Positions 19,054-28,864 are shown, counted from the first letter of the stretch. The stretch: 64,000 nt of DNA from Saprospirales bacterium (GCA_016703765.1 JADJBL010000001.1:248001-312000); one strand, 5' to 3'. Program-made: numbers and translations. Notes: generated from the sequence alone by a model not told the origin.

Positions 19054-21557
19054 TTATTCAATCACAACCTTCTTCACTCCCTTCCCCCTCTCCGTATTCA
19101 CCTGCACCACATAAATGCCCCTCGGCAGTCCCCGGAGATCGAGCTCGTAAGCAGCGGCGGGTTTGTCCAGGCGGATGCTGCGCAGGGTCTGCCCCAGGTT
19201 ATTGCTGACCTGGATCGTCGCCTCCTTCTCCACGCCCTCCCAACTCAGTTGAAAAAGCCCGTTGGAGGGGTTCGGATATACGCGGAAGGCCATTTCGCGC
19301 TCCTTCGGATCGTCCAGGCCGGTGTCGACATCCTCCAGGGGGCTGTCGCCCAGGTTGATAAGGTAGGATGCGACGATCAGATGGGGGTTGAAGCCGTCGT
19401 CGCAGTTGTCGCAATGGATGCCGGAAAAGCAGTCCGGGTTATTCGGGTGGCAGATGTCGACGTAGGCTTCGTTGAAAATGTATTTGTACTCGGCGCTGCC
19501 GCCGGCGATGAAGGGCGTCATGTCGAAATCAAACCAGGGCGCGATGGCGCCGGGGCACCAGCCGGCCCGGTCGTAAAACCAGGTGCCGTTCTGAGGCTGA
19601 CAACCGTCGGGATTCGGGTTGCAGTCCTCCCAGTTATCTTGAGCAAAGGTCTCCGCGCCGTTGATATGGATATGGTGAATGTCGTGGTGAAATTCGGCGG
19701 CGTTGCCCGTATTGTTGTCGCCCCAGCCGTGGCCGGTGGACACGAGTTTGATCTTGGCGGCCTGCGAGTTTTCCGGAAATTCGGCATTGAACACCTCGCA
19801 AGGTTGCAAATTCCCCGGGTCGCCGAAATTGTAGGTCTGATACCAAAGCTTGGTGATCGTGCCGTACGCATTTTCCGGCACACCGGCATGGTAGGAAAGA
19901 TTCAGGGTGTATTCGAAACCGTTGCCCTGGGTGCCCAGATAGAACCGGAAGGCAATTTTCCCCTGCAACACCGACATGAAATCGGTCAGGTCGACGCTAT
20001 GCCCACAGGCCACGCCATACGGGGTTATGTAGCGGATGACCTCGTACCACTCGCCATTGTGGCCCTTGACCTCAACCCCCGATACCCGGTCCCAGGGTCG
20101 CAGCCGCCCGGCGGACAGGTAATGTCCAGCGTGGCGACAATCTGGTCGAAGGCGCCGGCGTAACTGGGGAGTTCTACCTCCACAATGCCGGTAGCGACGC
20201 CCACATTCAGCCACACTTCCTGTCCTGCGTTTACATCCATATCAGCCGCCTGATCGACTACCGTAAAATTGACCGTCTCGGTGGCGGCGGCGCCGAAATT
20301 GTTGGTCGAGGTAATGGTCATGGTGTAAGAGCCGTAAGCCGCGGGGGTCCACCAGCCGGTGTAATGCCCGTTGCCCCAGTCCTTGGCGTCGACTACCTGA
20401 CCGTCGATCTCGAATTTTACGTCTCCTACGGAAAACAGGTCGTTATACCCGATCGTCGAAATAGCCGCCAGCTGGATCGGCCCCAAATTGGGCACGAACA
20501 CATCGCCTGCCAGTGGGCTGCGCGCATCGATATCCGGCACATAAGTGTTGGGGTCCAGCACCTGGAAGGAGTTGATGAGGTCGTCGGCGGGGTCGTAAGT
20601 ACCGTTGCCCGGCTGGCTGGCCTTGACCGTCACCTCGCCCGTTGTGCCGGCGAGGGTGATGAGGTCGCCCGTCACGAGGGCGGGGCCCGAAACGATCTCA
20701 TAAATCACCGGCAGGCTGGAGCTGGCCGTCGCATTGAGCTGAAACGGCGGATCGCTGATGAGCTTGTTCGGTATTTGCGGAAAGGTAATGGCCTGAAAGC
20801 CGCTGTTCAGTTCGCCCCCGAAATTGGAGGTATTGCCCATGAGGGCAAAATTCTGCAAGAGCCCGTCCCGCACGCCCGGCTCCACTTCGCCGGTCAGGGC
20901 TGCGATAGAGGTATTGTCTTCACCGGGCACGCCCTGGTTAAATTTGTAGTAAAGTTGCAGGTTCGGCTCCGCGCCCGTCAGCTCGTTGGCCATCATGTCC
21001 TGGATTTCGGCGCCGGTCAGGGCTTTATTCCAGACGGTGACCTCATCCACGCGGCCGCCGTACACGAAATTGAAGCTGCCAAAAATGCTCTTCCCGATCC
21101 CGAAAGCCTTGTTGGTGGAGGCGATGTTCCCGCTGGCCAATTTGCTCCCAATGGATACGCCGTCGATAAAGAGCTCGACCTTGCTGCCGTCGTATATCCA
21201 GGCCACGTGTTGCCATTCTTCCGGCACGATGGTGAAAGCGGGCGCCACGAATTCGAAAAGCGTACCCGCCTGGTTGATAAAGCGGCATTCGATGATCCCG
21301 TTGTCCAGCTGAATGAGGTACATTTCACCGTTGCCGGTTCCACCCCCCCTAAAGCCCATCATGCCCTGGCCGTAAGCCAGTTGATCGGTATAAAACCAAC
21401 CCGTCATCGACACGCCGGATGAGCCGGCGACGTATTGGGAGGCGTTGGGCACTTCCACAAAATCGTCGACCTTGTCGAAATGCAGGTACTGATTGCTTTG
21501 GGAAAACAAGAACCCCGTGCTGAGCAAAAAGGCCAGCAAGGCCAAGGGTTTTCTCAT
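19054..21557 (-). CDS. Secreted LamG + PNGase F-like protein with T9SS sorting domain, one frameshift
   Basis: About 834 aa once a missing C near 20092 is restored (the family motif CPPGGCDPWDR is then rebuilt across the break). Order: signal peptide (MRKPLALLAFLLSTGFLFSQ), a LamG/concanavalin-like domain at residues about 25-210 (EEWQHVAWIYDGSKVELFIDG), linker/Ig-like part with ADWGNGHYTGWWTP-type repeat, then peptide-N-glycosidase F-like N- and C-domains (LSYHAGVPENAYG, GHGWGDNNTGNAAEF), and a T9SS type A sorting domain (YPNPSNGLFQLSW...GIYVVQV). Likely removes N-glycans from glycoproteins at the cell surface or outside. It follows susD on the same strand. Confidence 0.85.
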
Positions 21558-21610
21558 AAAGTAGAGGTAATTCATCGAATGTGCTTTTATGTCAATAAAT
21601 GGAATTATGA

Positions 21611-21700
21611 GAGTTGAAGAGTTGAAAAGTTGAAGAGTTTCTTTTTGGCAGAGCCAAAAAGGCTTCCAATAAACTTTTCAACTCTTCAACTTTTCAACTC
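21611..21700. repeat. Long inverted repeat between susD and the PNGase F-like gene
   Basis: Outer arms of 30 bp (21611-21640 and 21671-21700) agree at 27 of 30 positions and consist of repeated GTTGAA(A/G)A units. Inside is a perfect 9-bp hairpin, CTTTTTGGC (21641-21649) with GCCAAAAAG (21653-21661). The structure begins 2 bp after the susD stop codon, so it could reduce transcription into the downstream gene or protect the susCD mRNA end. Confidence 0.8.
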
Positions 21701-21702
21701 AC

Positions 21703-23289
21703 TTACTTCATCCACCAGATCTTCACCCCCGGTGTATCCGCTCCCATCCGCTCCAACTGCTCCTGGTATTTCCCGGGGTTGTTTTCCACTTCCGAGGGAG
21801 GGTAGGAAAACCGGTAAAACTCCGGAACTGCGCCTTCCCGGGGGGTTGCTCCCGTGCGCCGCAGCAGCGACCAGGCCTCCCAGGGTTGCCGGAACGCATC
21901 CAGCCACCGTTGGGCGTAGATCAGTTCCAGTTTGTTCGGATTGGTGAAAATACTGATTCTGGGGTGATTTGCAACGGTGTAAAACTCCCCTTCGGAAAGT
22001 TCGGGCGGCGCATGCACCCAAATGGGGGTGTTGACAAACACACCTTGCCAGAATTTCAGGGAGGCGACCACTCCATCGGTGTATTCGATCTCCGCCTGAT
22101 CGGGATCGGCCGGAACGCCCAAGCCGCGCAGGTAGATCTCCGCCTTGACGAAGTGGACCTCGGCTGCCGTCAACATAATTTCCGGCACAGCGTATTCATC
22201 GCGGATCAGGTAGTAATTGAAGGGCGAAAAGAGATTGGAGTTCCCTTTTTTTTCGTAAAAATTGTCCCGAATACCATCATAGGGCTCCCCTCCCTCTCCC
22301 GGCGTACCGGCATCCGGTATTTGCGGGAAGGGCGCCCACTCATTCGCGTTGTTGGTTTCGAAGAAAGTGAGGGCGCGGGGGTCGAAAATGCCGCTGCCGT
22401 CGGCGTTGTCGTTCTCCGATAATTGATTCCAGATCGTCGAGCCCATGCGCAGTTTTTTGTGCTCCCGAAACGTCCAGTGGGTCGATTCCTTCCTCCAACC
22501 CAGGCGGGCGGGATAGAGGCAAACCTCTTCACCCGATTCGATCAATGGAAGGTCGTTTTCCAGGATCTCCGCGATAATGGGTCCGGCAAAACCGGGGTCC
22601 TTCTCCACCATCCGCAGCGCGTGGCGTAGGCGGAGGGAATTGGCGAATTTCCTCCAAAATTCCAGGTCATTGTCGAACAGGTTGTCGAAACTCCCGAAGC
22701 TCAGGTAGGGCTCCCCGCCTGTGGTGACCGGATTGGGCAGGGTGTTGATATGATCGTCGGCCCATTTCAACTCCTCCAGCAAAAATTTGTAAATCGATTC
22801 CTGCGAGTCGAACTTGGGCTCCAGCAAGTCAAGGCTTTCAAACCCCCTTCCCGCATCGAAAAATGGTATATCGCCGAACAGGTCCGTCAGGTGGAAGGTC
22901 TTGTAGGCCAGCAATATTTTCAGCTGCGCCTGCACATTGTTCAGCGCCTCGGGATCGCCTTCCCAGGCCTCGAATCGGCGCTCCAACTCGCGGATGTTGG
23001 CCAGGGCGCCATAATACTGGCGCCACACATCCTCCGTGCCGATGGTGATATTTTGAAACGTAGCCGCAGTCAGCGCAGCCTGCTGGGTGATGCCGTAAAG
23101 CGTTTCGTTGTGCAGGTAAAACTGCTCGTCCCAGCCGAGTTGCAGCGACTCGACTACTTTGTTGAACAAGGGCCCTATATCTGTCTGCGTCGGGTTGAAG
23201 GGATCCCGGTTGATTTCTTCGAAGCCCTTTTCGCAGGAGGGGGTGAAGAGGAGGGAGATGGACACAGCTAAAAGATAGAGGTTTCTCAT
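21703..23289 (-). CDS. SusD/RagB family outer-membrane nutrient-binding lipoprotein
   Basis: 528 aa from the ATG at 23289, which opens into a lipoprotein signal (MRNLYLLAVSISLLFTPSC, Cys19 lipidated). The longer frame to 23325 starts outside the signal and is rejected. The family fold is shown by the N-terminal EINRDPFNPTQTD and the C-terminal NKLELIYAQRWLDAFRQPWEAW, typical of the SusD-like branch with tetratricopeptide helices. It forms the lid of the SusC channel. It lies 103 bp after susC with a hairpin in the gap, a layout seen in many polysaccharide or glycoprotein utilisation loci. Confidence 0.93.
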   Translation of the reverse strand: MRNLYLLAVSISLLFTPSCEKGFEEINRDPFNPTQTDIGPLFNKVVESLQLGWDEQFYLHNETLYGITQQAALTAATFQNITIGTEDVWRQYYGALANIRELERRFEAWEGDPEALNNVQAQLKILLAYKTFHLTDLFGDIPFFDAGRGFESLDLLEPKFDSQESIYKFLLEELKWADDHINTLPNPVTTGGEPYLSFGSFDNLFDNDLEFWRKFANSLRLRHALRMVEKDPGFAGPIIAEILENDLPLIESGEEVCLYPARLGWRKESTHWTFREHKKLRMGSTIWNQLSENDNADGSGIFDPRALTFFETNNANEWAPFPQIPDAGTPGEGGEPYDGIRDNFYEKKGNSNLFSPFNYYLIRDEYAVPEIMLTAAEVHFVKAEIYLRGLGVPADPDQAEIEYTDGVVASLKFWQGVFVNTPIWVHAPPELSEGEFYTVANHPRISIFTNPNKLELIYAQRWLDAFRQPWEAWSLLRRTGATPREGAVPEFYRFSYPPSEVENNPGKYQEQLERMGADTPGVKIWWMK

Positions 23290-23301
23290 TATTTTAATTT
23301 T

Positions 23302-23372
23302 AACCGCGAAGGCGCTAAGGCGCAAAGAGGGTTAAGCACAACATACTTAGCGTCCTTTGCGCCTTTGCGGTT
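23302..23372. repeat. Inverted repeat between susC and susD
   Basis: Left arm 23302-23327 and right arm 23346-23372 are near-complementary copies of an AACCGC-AAGGCGC-AAGG-CGC-AAG pattern, differing by a few substitutions and one inserted base. The unit CGCAAAGGCGCAAAGG is a common intergenic repeat in Bacteroidota as far as I know. It fills most of the 100-bp gap and may set the SusC:SusD expression ratio. Confidence 0.75.
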
Positions 23373-23391
23373 GAATAAAATAGCCCTTCAT

Positions 23392-26300
23392 TCAAAACGA
23401 TGCATTCAAATTCACCCCAAACGACCGCGTTCCCGGAAACGAGGCCCATTCCAGCCCTTGCGCGTTGCCCGAGCCGTTTGAGCCCTCCGGATTGACCCGG
23501 TCGGGAAGGGAGGTGTAGATGTAAAACAGATCCCTGCCCACCAGCGCCAGGGTCAGGTCCTGAAAGACCTTGAGGCGCGTGTTGAACTTTTTGGGAAATT
23601 TATAGGTCAGGCTCAGCTCCCGCATCTTCACCCAGGTATTGTCGAGGATGCCGGGCGTGGTGAGGAAATGCCCCCAGCCGCCCTTGTTGGGCACGTATTT
23701 GAAATAGTAGTGCACCACCTTGTCGTTGGGCGTGCCGTCCTGGTACACCCCGTCGAGGATGACGCCGACATTGCGCACATTCCCCTCCGGGTCGGTGTAG
23801 GGCAGCCCGCCGCCGTCGCGTTCCAGGAGGGTTTCGGGACTTTGGCCCGTTTGCAGGCCGATCACATAGGAGCCGGCGTAGATGTCGCCGCCCCACTTGG
23901 TATCGACCAGGGTGCTGAGGGTAAAGCCTTTGAAACCCAGCCGGGTCGTCCAGCCCGCCGTGAAATCGGGGGTGGCGTTGCCGATGGGCACGCGGCTTTC
24001 GGTAAAGAGGTAGTGCGTGCCTTCCTCGTTGACGATGGGCTTGCCGCTTTCGGGGTGGTAGATGTAGTCGTAGCCGATAATCGTGCCGTAGGAGTCGCCC
24101 TCCCGCACGGCGATGGCCGGGCCGTTGAGGTCCCAGATATCCGCCAGTTCGAGGATCTTGGCGCCCTGGCCCAGGCTGAGCACGGTGTTGCGGTTTCGGT
24201 TGAAATTCAGGCCGGTTTCGAAGAAAAAGTTGGCGTTGTGCACCAGCGTGGCGTTCAGGATGGCTTCGACGCCCTTGTTTTCCAGTTCGCCCGAATTGAT
24301 CCGGATCTTTGAAGCGCCCGATGAATAGGGCACCGGAGATTCGAGGATCTGGTCGTAGGAGCGAATATAGTAGTAGGTAAAATCGAAATTCAGCTTATGG
24401 TTGAACAGCCCGAGCGAGGCGCCGAATTCGTAGGAATTGGCCTGCTGCGGCTTCAGGGCGATGGGCGGAATGGCAGTGGGCAGGGTAGCCGTTTGATTGC
24501 CTCCGAAGACGCCGGTTTGGTAAATGAAATCGAGTTGATACGGATCGGTGTCCGTGGCTGTCTGGGCGTAAGCGCCGCGAATTTTCAGAAAATTCAGCCA
24601 TTTCAGGTCCAGGTCGAAGGCCTCGGTGGCGATAAAGCTCAGCGATGCCGAGGGGTAGAAATATGAGTTGTTGTCGAGCGGAAGGGAGGAGGTCCAGTCG
24701 TTGCGGCCGGAGAGCTCGAGGAAGAGGTATTCCTGATAGCTAAGGTTCAAAAAGCCGTAGAGCGAGTTGATCCTTTTTTCGTATCGAAATTCCTCCGGTA
24801 TCTTCAGGGTCTCGATGCTGTCGTAGTTGCTGACCGTGTAGAGCCAGGGGTTCACCCATTGCCCGCTGCCCACTCTCACCCCGTATTGGTCGCGGCTCCA
24901 CTGCGTGCCGCCGAAAGAGGCGCTTACGCTTATCGGCGAGTGGAAAATATTTTCTTTGGTGGCGGTGAGCAGGAATTCGTTGTTGCGCACCACGTCGCGG
25001 GCCAGTTCGTTTTCGTACTTCCCGCCGAGGATACCCAGGCGGTCGATCGGGTTGTGGCGGGTTTCAAACTGATTGGTCGTAAAGTCCATCCCCACCCGCC
25101 CGGTGAGTTTCAGCCAGCTGGTGATGTCGTAGGTGAGGGCCAGGGCGCCGATCAGCTTGTTGCGGTCGAGGGTGGTATTGTTGTTGTAGGTATTCCACCA
25201 AAGGTGCGGCGGGCTGAAGGTAAAGGGATACAATCCGTCGTAGTCGTTGCGGGTACCGTCGGGCAGGGTATTGAGTTCCTTTTCCAGGCCTTTGTAGCTT
25301 CGGGGCCAGCTGTAGAGGATCCCCTTTCCGAAGGAATAGTCGTTGTCGTCGCCCAGGGTAGGGCTGTTGAGGCGGTGGTAGTTGATGTACGACACCGACA
25401 CGTCGGCGTGTACCCGCGAGGACACGTCGATGCGCGAGCCCAGGTTGACGGTCGTCTGGTTGAAATTGCTGTTGGGCACGATGGCGTTGTGGTCGCTGCG
25501 GGTGAGCGACACGCGCAGGGTGCCCATGTTCGAGCCTCCGCTGAAGGAGAGGTTGTGGGTGGTGGTATTGCCGTTGGAGAAGTAGAGTTTCAGGTTATCG
25601 GGCTGCGGGGAGAAAGGGCGCATTTCGCCGTCCCACCATCGGATCATCTGCCCTTCCATCCTCGGCCCCCAGGAGGCGCCGGTCGAGTAGAACCCGAAGA
25701 GCTCTGTGGTCGGCCGCCCGAAGGGGCCGGTGTCGGTATGGACGCTGGTGGGGTAAATCGGGTTTCCCCCGGCGTCGGTTTGGAAGGTGGGTTCCAGTAA
25801 ATTGATCGGTCCGCCGGCGCCGTACACATTTTGCACGTCGCGGTAGCGGTAGGGTTGGATGATCTTGTGGGCCAGGCTGTACTGGATGCCGATGCCGCTC
25901 TGTCTCGACCCGCGTTTGGTGCTGATGAGCACCACGCCGTTGGAGCCCCGCGAGCCGTATTTCGCCGAGGCCGTCGGCCCTTTGAGGATGTTGACGCTTT
26001 CGATATCCGCCGGGTTGATGTTGTTGATGGCCGCGCCCCAGTCCTGGCCGCGCCCGATGTCCTGCAATCCCGGCTCGTTTTCGAGCGGTATGCCGTCGAC
26101 GACGATGAGCGGCTGGTTGTCGGAGTTGATGTTGTTGTTCCCCCGGATGACGATGCGGGTGGTGCCGCCGTCCACCCCGTTGGGACTCGTGATCTGCACC
26201 CCGGCCGATTTTCCGTGAAGGGAGTTGAGCAGGTCGGGCCCGTTGGAGCGCTCGAGCTCCTGCCCCTCGAAGCTCTCGGTCGAGTACCCCAATTCCCTTT

Positions 26301-26649
26301 TCTGCCGTTTGATGCCCAGGGCCGTCACCACCACCTCGTTGAGCTGGGTGGCATCGGGTTCGAGGGTGATCTCGAACTGCCGTTGCTTCCCCACGCGCAC
26401 TTCCTGCTCCAGGTAACCGATATAGCTGAATACCAGCACCGCGTCTTCCGAACTTACTTCCATGCTGAACTTCCCGTCCAGGTCTGTGACCGTCCCGTTG
26501 CCCGGGTTGGCTTGTTCGACGATGTTGACGCCGAGGAGGGGGGAGGAGGTTTCGTCGTAGAGGAGGCCGGAGATGGGGATGGGTTGGGCGTGGAGGCTGG
26601 AGATAGTCACTAGCAGGAGTATCGCGGTGAAACCGATGCGGTATGTCAT
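23392..26649 (-). CDS. SusC/RagA family TonB-dependent outer-membrane transporter
   Basis: 1085 aa, complete. Order: signal peptide (to about residue 21, LHAQ), carboxypeptidase-D-like regulatory domain (ISGLLYDETSSPLLGVNI) at about 25-100, plug domain with VVVTALGIKRQKRELGYS, LIVVDGIPLENE and SVNILKGPTASAKYGSRG, then the 22-strand barrel, ending WASFPGTRSFGVNLNASF with the usual aromatic last residue. No N-terminal STN domain, so it is not an anti-sigma-coupled transducer type. First gene of the susC-susD-PNGase F-like run. A -7 box lies at 26700-26707. Confidence 0.95.
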   Translation of the reverse strand: MTYRIGFTAILLLVTISSLHAQPIPISGLLYDETSSPLLGVNIVEQANPGNGTVTDLDGKFSMEVSSEDAVLVFSYIGYLEQEVRVGKQRQFEITLEPDATQLNEVVVTALGIKRQKRELGYSTESFEGQELERSNGPDLLNSLHGKSAGVQITSPNGVDGGTTRIVIRGNNNINSDNQPLIVVDGIPLENEPGLQDIGRGQDWGAAINNINPADIESVNILKGPTASAKYGSRGSNGVVLISTKRGSRQSGIGIQYSLAHKIIQPYRYRDVQNVYGAGGPINLLEPTFQTDAGGNPIYPTSVHTDTGPFGRPTTELFGFYSTGASWGPRMEGQMIRWWDGEMRPFSPQPDNLKLYFSNGNTTTHNLSFSGGSNMGTLRVSLTRSDHNAIVPNSNFNQTTVNLGSRIDVSSRVHADVSVSYINYHRLNSPTLGDDNDYSFGKGILYSWPRSYKGLEKELNTLPDGTRNDYDGLYPFTFSPPHLWWNTYNNNTTLDRNKLIGALALTYDITSWLKLTGRVGMDFTTNQFETRHNPIDRLGILGGKYENELARDVVRNNEFLLTATKENIFHSPISVSASFGGTQWSRDQYGVRVGSGQWVNPWLYTVSNYDSIETLKIPEEFRYEKRINSLYGFLNLSYQEYLFLELSGRNDWTSSLPLDNNSYFYPSASLSFIATEAFDLDLKWLNFLKIRGAYAQTATDTDPYQLDFIYQTGVFGGNQTATLPTAIPPIALKPQQANSYEFGASLGLFNHKLNFDFTYYYIRSYDQILESPVPYSSGASKIRINSGELENKGVEAILNATLVHNANFFFETGLNFNRNRNTVLSLGQGAKILELADIWDLNGPAIAVREGDSYGTIIGYDYIYHPESGKPIVNEEGTHYLFTESRVPIGNATPDFTAGWTTRLGFKGFTLSTLVDTKWGGDIYAGSYVIGLQTGQSPETLLERDGGGLPYTDPEGNVRNVGVILDGVYQDGTPNDKVVHYYFKYVPNKGGWGHFLTTPGILDNTWVKMRELSLTYKFPKKFNTRLKVFQDLTLALVGRDLFYIYTSLPDRVNPEGSNGSGNAQGLEWASFPGTRSFGVNLNASF

Positions 26650-26699
26650 AGCCCTTTGGATTGGGTTCTAAAATCGAATCCTTAAAGAATATTGTGCTT

Positions 26700-26707
26700 C
26701 AAATCTA
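26700..26707 (-). promoter_or_regulatory. Bacteroidota -7 box for susC
   Basis: TAGATTTG on the minus strand, about 50 bp before the susC ATG, in the 135-bp gap shared with the divergent methyltransferase. No sigma/anti-sigma pair or hybrid two-component regulator lies next to the locus. Confidence 0.5.
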
Positions 26708-26784
26708 AGGCATGCATCCTCCATTTTTTATACCTTAGGAACAAAATCTGGCAAAGCCCTGTAAATCAAGCCTTAAAAAATAAC

Positions 26785-27777
26785 ATGGAAAATTCAAATT
26801 CTGCCCCTGCCCCTGTCCGTGCCTTTATGCTTCTGTGCGGAATGATGGCCACCCAGATTGTCATTGCCCTGATAAAGTCTCGCGTTTTTGAAGCAATGGG
26901 AAAAGAGCAAAAAACGGCCGCCGAGATTGCCTCGGAATGTTCCTTGAACGAAAATGTATTATCCAGAACGCTGAGATATGCTGCTCAATTAGACCTGGTC
27001 ACAAAAACCGGGAACTCCTATTCACTGACCGACATCGGGAGATGTTTCCTTAAAGACACTCGGGGGAGCTTTTCCACAAGCGCTCCATTTTTGACGGCTC
27101 CGCCCTGGCGCGACTCCTGGCAGAATTTTTCCTACTCGTTGCAGACCGGGAAGCCTGCATTCGATCAGGTTTGGGGCACCAGCTTTTTCGAATTTCTCGA
27201 AACGAATGAAGAATACGGCAAGCCTTTCAACCAAATGGGAACCGAACGAAGCACGATGATGGCGCCAACTGCAGTCGAGGCATATGACTTCAGCGCTTTT
27301 AATACCATTTGCGATGTGGGCGGGGGGCAAGGTATGTTGCTCAAAGTCATTCTTGAAAACAATCCACAGGCAAAGGGCATTCTTTTCGATCTGCAAAACA
27401 CCGTGAAAAATCACGTATTGGGCTCCCTTGACAACAGGTTTGAGGTGATAAGCGGCAGTTTTTTTGAGAATGTTCCTAATGCTGATTGTATCATCCTCAA
27501 AGCGATTATTCACGATTGGAGCGATGAAAATAGCGAAAAAATACTATCCAACTGCCGTCGGGCACTTAACCCGGGAGGCAAATTATTGCTGATCGAGTTT
27601 GTGGTAGAAGAGCCTTATAACCCCATGTTGCTGTTTGCCGACCTCCACATGCAAGTTATGATAGGCGGCGCCGAAAGAACAGAATTGGAGTTCAGGGACC
27701 TGCTTCAATCGGCAGGCTTTGCGCTAAATCGCATCATACCCACAAAATCAGGTATGGTGATTATTGAGGCAGTTTGA
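26785..27777 (+). CDS. SAM-dependent O-methyltransferase (plant/ASMT-like family)
   Basis: 330 aa from the ATG at 26785. An in-frame upstream start at 26692 overlaps the promoter of the divergent susC. The N-terminal winged-helix dimerisation domain (KTAAEIASECSLNENVLSRTLRYAAQLDLV) is followed by the SAM-binding motif DVGGGQGMLLKVI, the motif LKAIIHDWSDENSEKIL with the catalytic His-Asp region, and PGGKLLLIEFVV. This is the acetylserotonin/phenol O-methyltransferase-like family used in secondary metabolism. The substrate cannot be inferred. Its composition is AT-richer than the neighbouring susC, and no biosynthetic partner genes are nearby. Confidence 0.88.
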   Translation: MENSNSAPAPVRAFMLLCGMMATQIVIALIKSRVFEAMGKEQKTAAEIASECSLNENVLSRTLRYAAQLDLVTKTGNSYSLTDIGRCFLKDTRGSFSTSAPFLTAPPWRDSWQNFSYSLQTGKPAFDQVWGTSFFEFLETNEEYGKPFNQMGTERSTMMAPTAVEAYDFSAFNTICDVGGGQGMLLKVILENNPQAKGILFDLQNTVKNHVLGSLDNRFEVISGSFFENVPNADCIILKAIIHDWSDENSEKILSNCRRALNPGGKLLLIEFVVEEPYNPMLLFADLHMQVMIGGAERTELEFRDLLQSAGFALNRIIPTKSGMVIIEAV

Positions 27778-27837
27778 AATGCAGCGGGTATTCACGTAAT
27801 GAAGCCGCCTTCTTAGGTAGGAGCTGGCTTTGGGGAG

Positions 27838-27852
27838 GAGGGCAGAGCCCTC
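27838..27852. repeat. Small GC-rich palindrome
   Basis: GAGGGC-AGA-GCCCTC, 60 bp after the methyltransferase stop. It could be part of a terminator, but no T-run follows. Confidence 0.4.
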
Positions 27853-27881
27853 CCATGTGACGTTGAAAAAACTTATTCATA

Positions 27882-28134
27882 TCACCCCGGATACACCGTC
27901 ACCAACCTCGGCCCTCCGTGCCCTCTTCATAATCCGACGCTCACAATACAGGGATTCCTGTTGTCCGGCGTCTGGACTTCACATCGTAGCTCGTACTTGG
28001 TTCCATAATGGCCAGGTTCCGTTTTTCGACGTCCCGCTCAAGGGCGTGCCGGATGAGCGCATCTCTGAATACCTCCATGTGTTCGAGGCTAAAGCCAAAA
28101 CGAGCAAGGCTTGGCCGCTATTCGGCATCTTCAT
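27882..28134 (-). pseudogene. DUF6883-like protein, frameshifted and internally deleted
   Basis: Starts at ATG 28134 (MKMPNSGQ) behind a strong AGGTAGGGGGG ribosome-binding site, 5 bp after the DUF4926 stop. The frame then jumps to RFGFSLEHMEVFRDALIRHALE and later to KYELRCEVQTPDNRNPCIVSVG and GPRLVTVYPG, which I recognise as the middle and C-terminal parts of the DUF6883 family. The segment that normally lies between the N-terminal MKLPN and ARF is missing. Several frame changes plus a stop make an intact product unlikely. DUF4926 and DUF6883 genes often sit side by side, which supports the reading. Confidence 0.6.
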
Positions 28135-28139
28135 CCCCC

Positions 28140-28412
28140 CTACCTCTTTTCAATTTGATCGCCGGATGCCGTCTCAACCATGCTCGAACCGTTTAGCATG
28201 AACTCCACCTCATACGCCTCCCCGCCGCCGTAAGCGTGGATCACAGTGCCCGCCGTACCGGCGGGTATTCCGGGCAGGCCGGCCTTGGCGACCACCACAT
28301 CGTGCTCGCGGATGTGCAGGTAGGCCTGCATCAGCCTTTCGAAGCGGGCACCTTTGTCGCGCTCCGAAAAAGCAGTTTTTCGGTATTTATCGAGTATTTT
28401 TTGGAAGCCCAT
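28140..28412 (-). CDS. DUF4926 protein with a fused helicase-type N-terminus
   Basis: 90 aa. Residues about 35-90 (IREHDVVVAKAGLPG...GTVIHAYGGGEAYEVEF) are a DUF4926 domain, a small beta-barrel family found next to toxin-like genes. Residues 1-32 (MGFQKILDKYRKTAFSERD, then FERLMQAYL) instead match the start of very large restriction-type DEAD/DEAH helicases. The frame is continuous, so the gene seems to be a chimera made by recombination between a helicase gene start and a DUF4926 gene. ATG at 28412, 7 bp after the PIN toxin stop. Confidence 0.65.
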   Translation of the reverse strand: MGFQKILDKYRKTAFSERDKGARFERLMQAYLHIREHDVVVAKAGLPGIPAGTAGTVIHAYGGGEAYEVEFMLNGSSMVETASGDQIEKR

Positions 28413-28419
28413 TTTTTGT

Positions 28420-28857
28420 TTACCTCTTTATCAATTCTCTCAACTCTTCCCGGTTGACCACATTTGAAAATCCTTTCTCCTTCAACCCTTTGTAAAGTTT
28501 CTTGTCCCCCGTCCAAAGGACTGCATCTGCCTGAATTGCAAGTGCCACAAAACTCACATCTTTTACGTCAATTCCAGTGGTAAGGTCAACTGCTTGCTGC
28601 CAGTTTTCCGCAGTAATTTGATTTTCATTGACAAATGTTAGTCTTTTGATTATCAGGTACATTAAGTCTAAAAAATCGGACTCAGCCAGGCCGCTGACCT
28701 TCAACATCTTTTCCTTTTTGTCGAAAAGTTCGACGTACAGGTAATAACAGGATAGTTTTTCCACATCCTGAAGGTCTTTTAACAAAAAGGACCCAACAAT
28801 GCCGTCGGAGCTTATCAACGTGCTCACCAATATGTTGGTGTCAATGACAACCTTCAT
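28420..28857 (-). CDS. PIN-domain toxin of a type II toxin-antitoxin system
   Basis: 145 aa, COG1569-like PIN nuclease. Acidic residues expected for metal binding are visible: Asp6 in VVIDTNILVST, the mid-protein acidic residues, and D in GIDVKDVSFVALAIQADAVLWTGDKKL. Presumed ribonuclease activity that is blocked by the antitoxin encoded just upstream (7-bp gap). The gene appears intact. It belongs to a five-gene minus-strand run from 29305 to 27882 with gaps of 27, 7, 7 and 5 bp. Confidence 0.85.
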   Translation of the reverse strand: MKVVIDTNILVSTLISSDGIVGSFLLKDLQDVEKLSCYYLYVELFDKKEKMLKVSGLAESDFLDLMYLIIKRLTFVNENQITAENWQQAVDLTTGIDVKDVSFVALAIQADAVLWTGDKKLYKGLKEKGFSNVVNREELRELIKR

Positions 28858-28864
28858 TGCTGGG

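Noticed and set aside
27830..28201. 123-codon plus-strand frame after the methyltransferase
   Set aside because: The minus strand carries recognisable DUF6883 pieces with a ribosome-binding site, so the plus-strand frame is a shadow.
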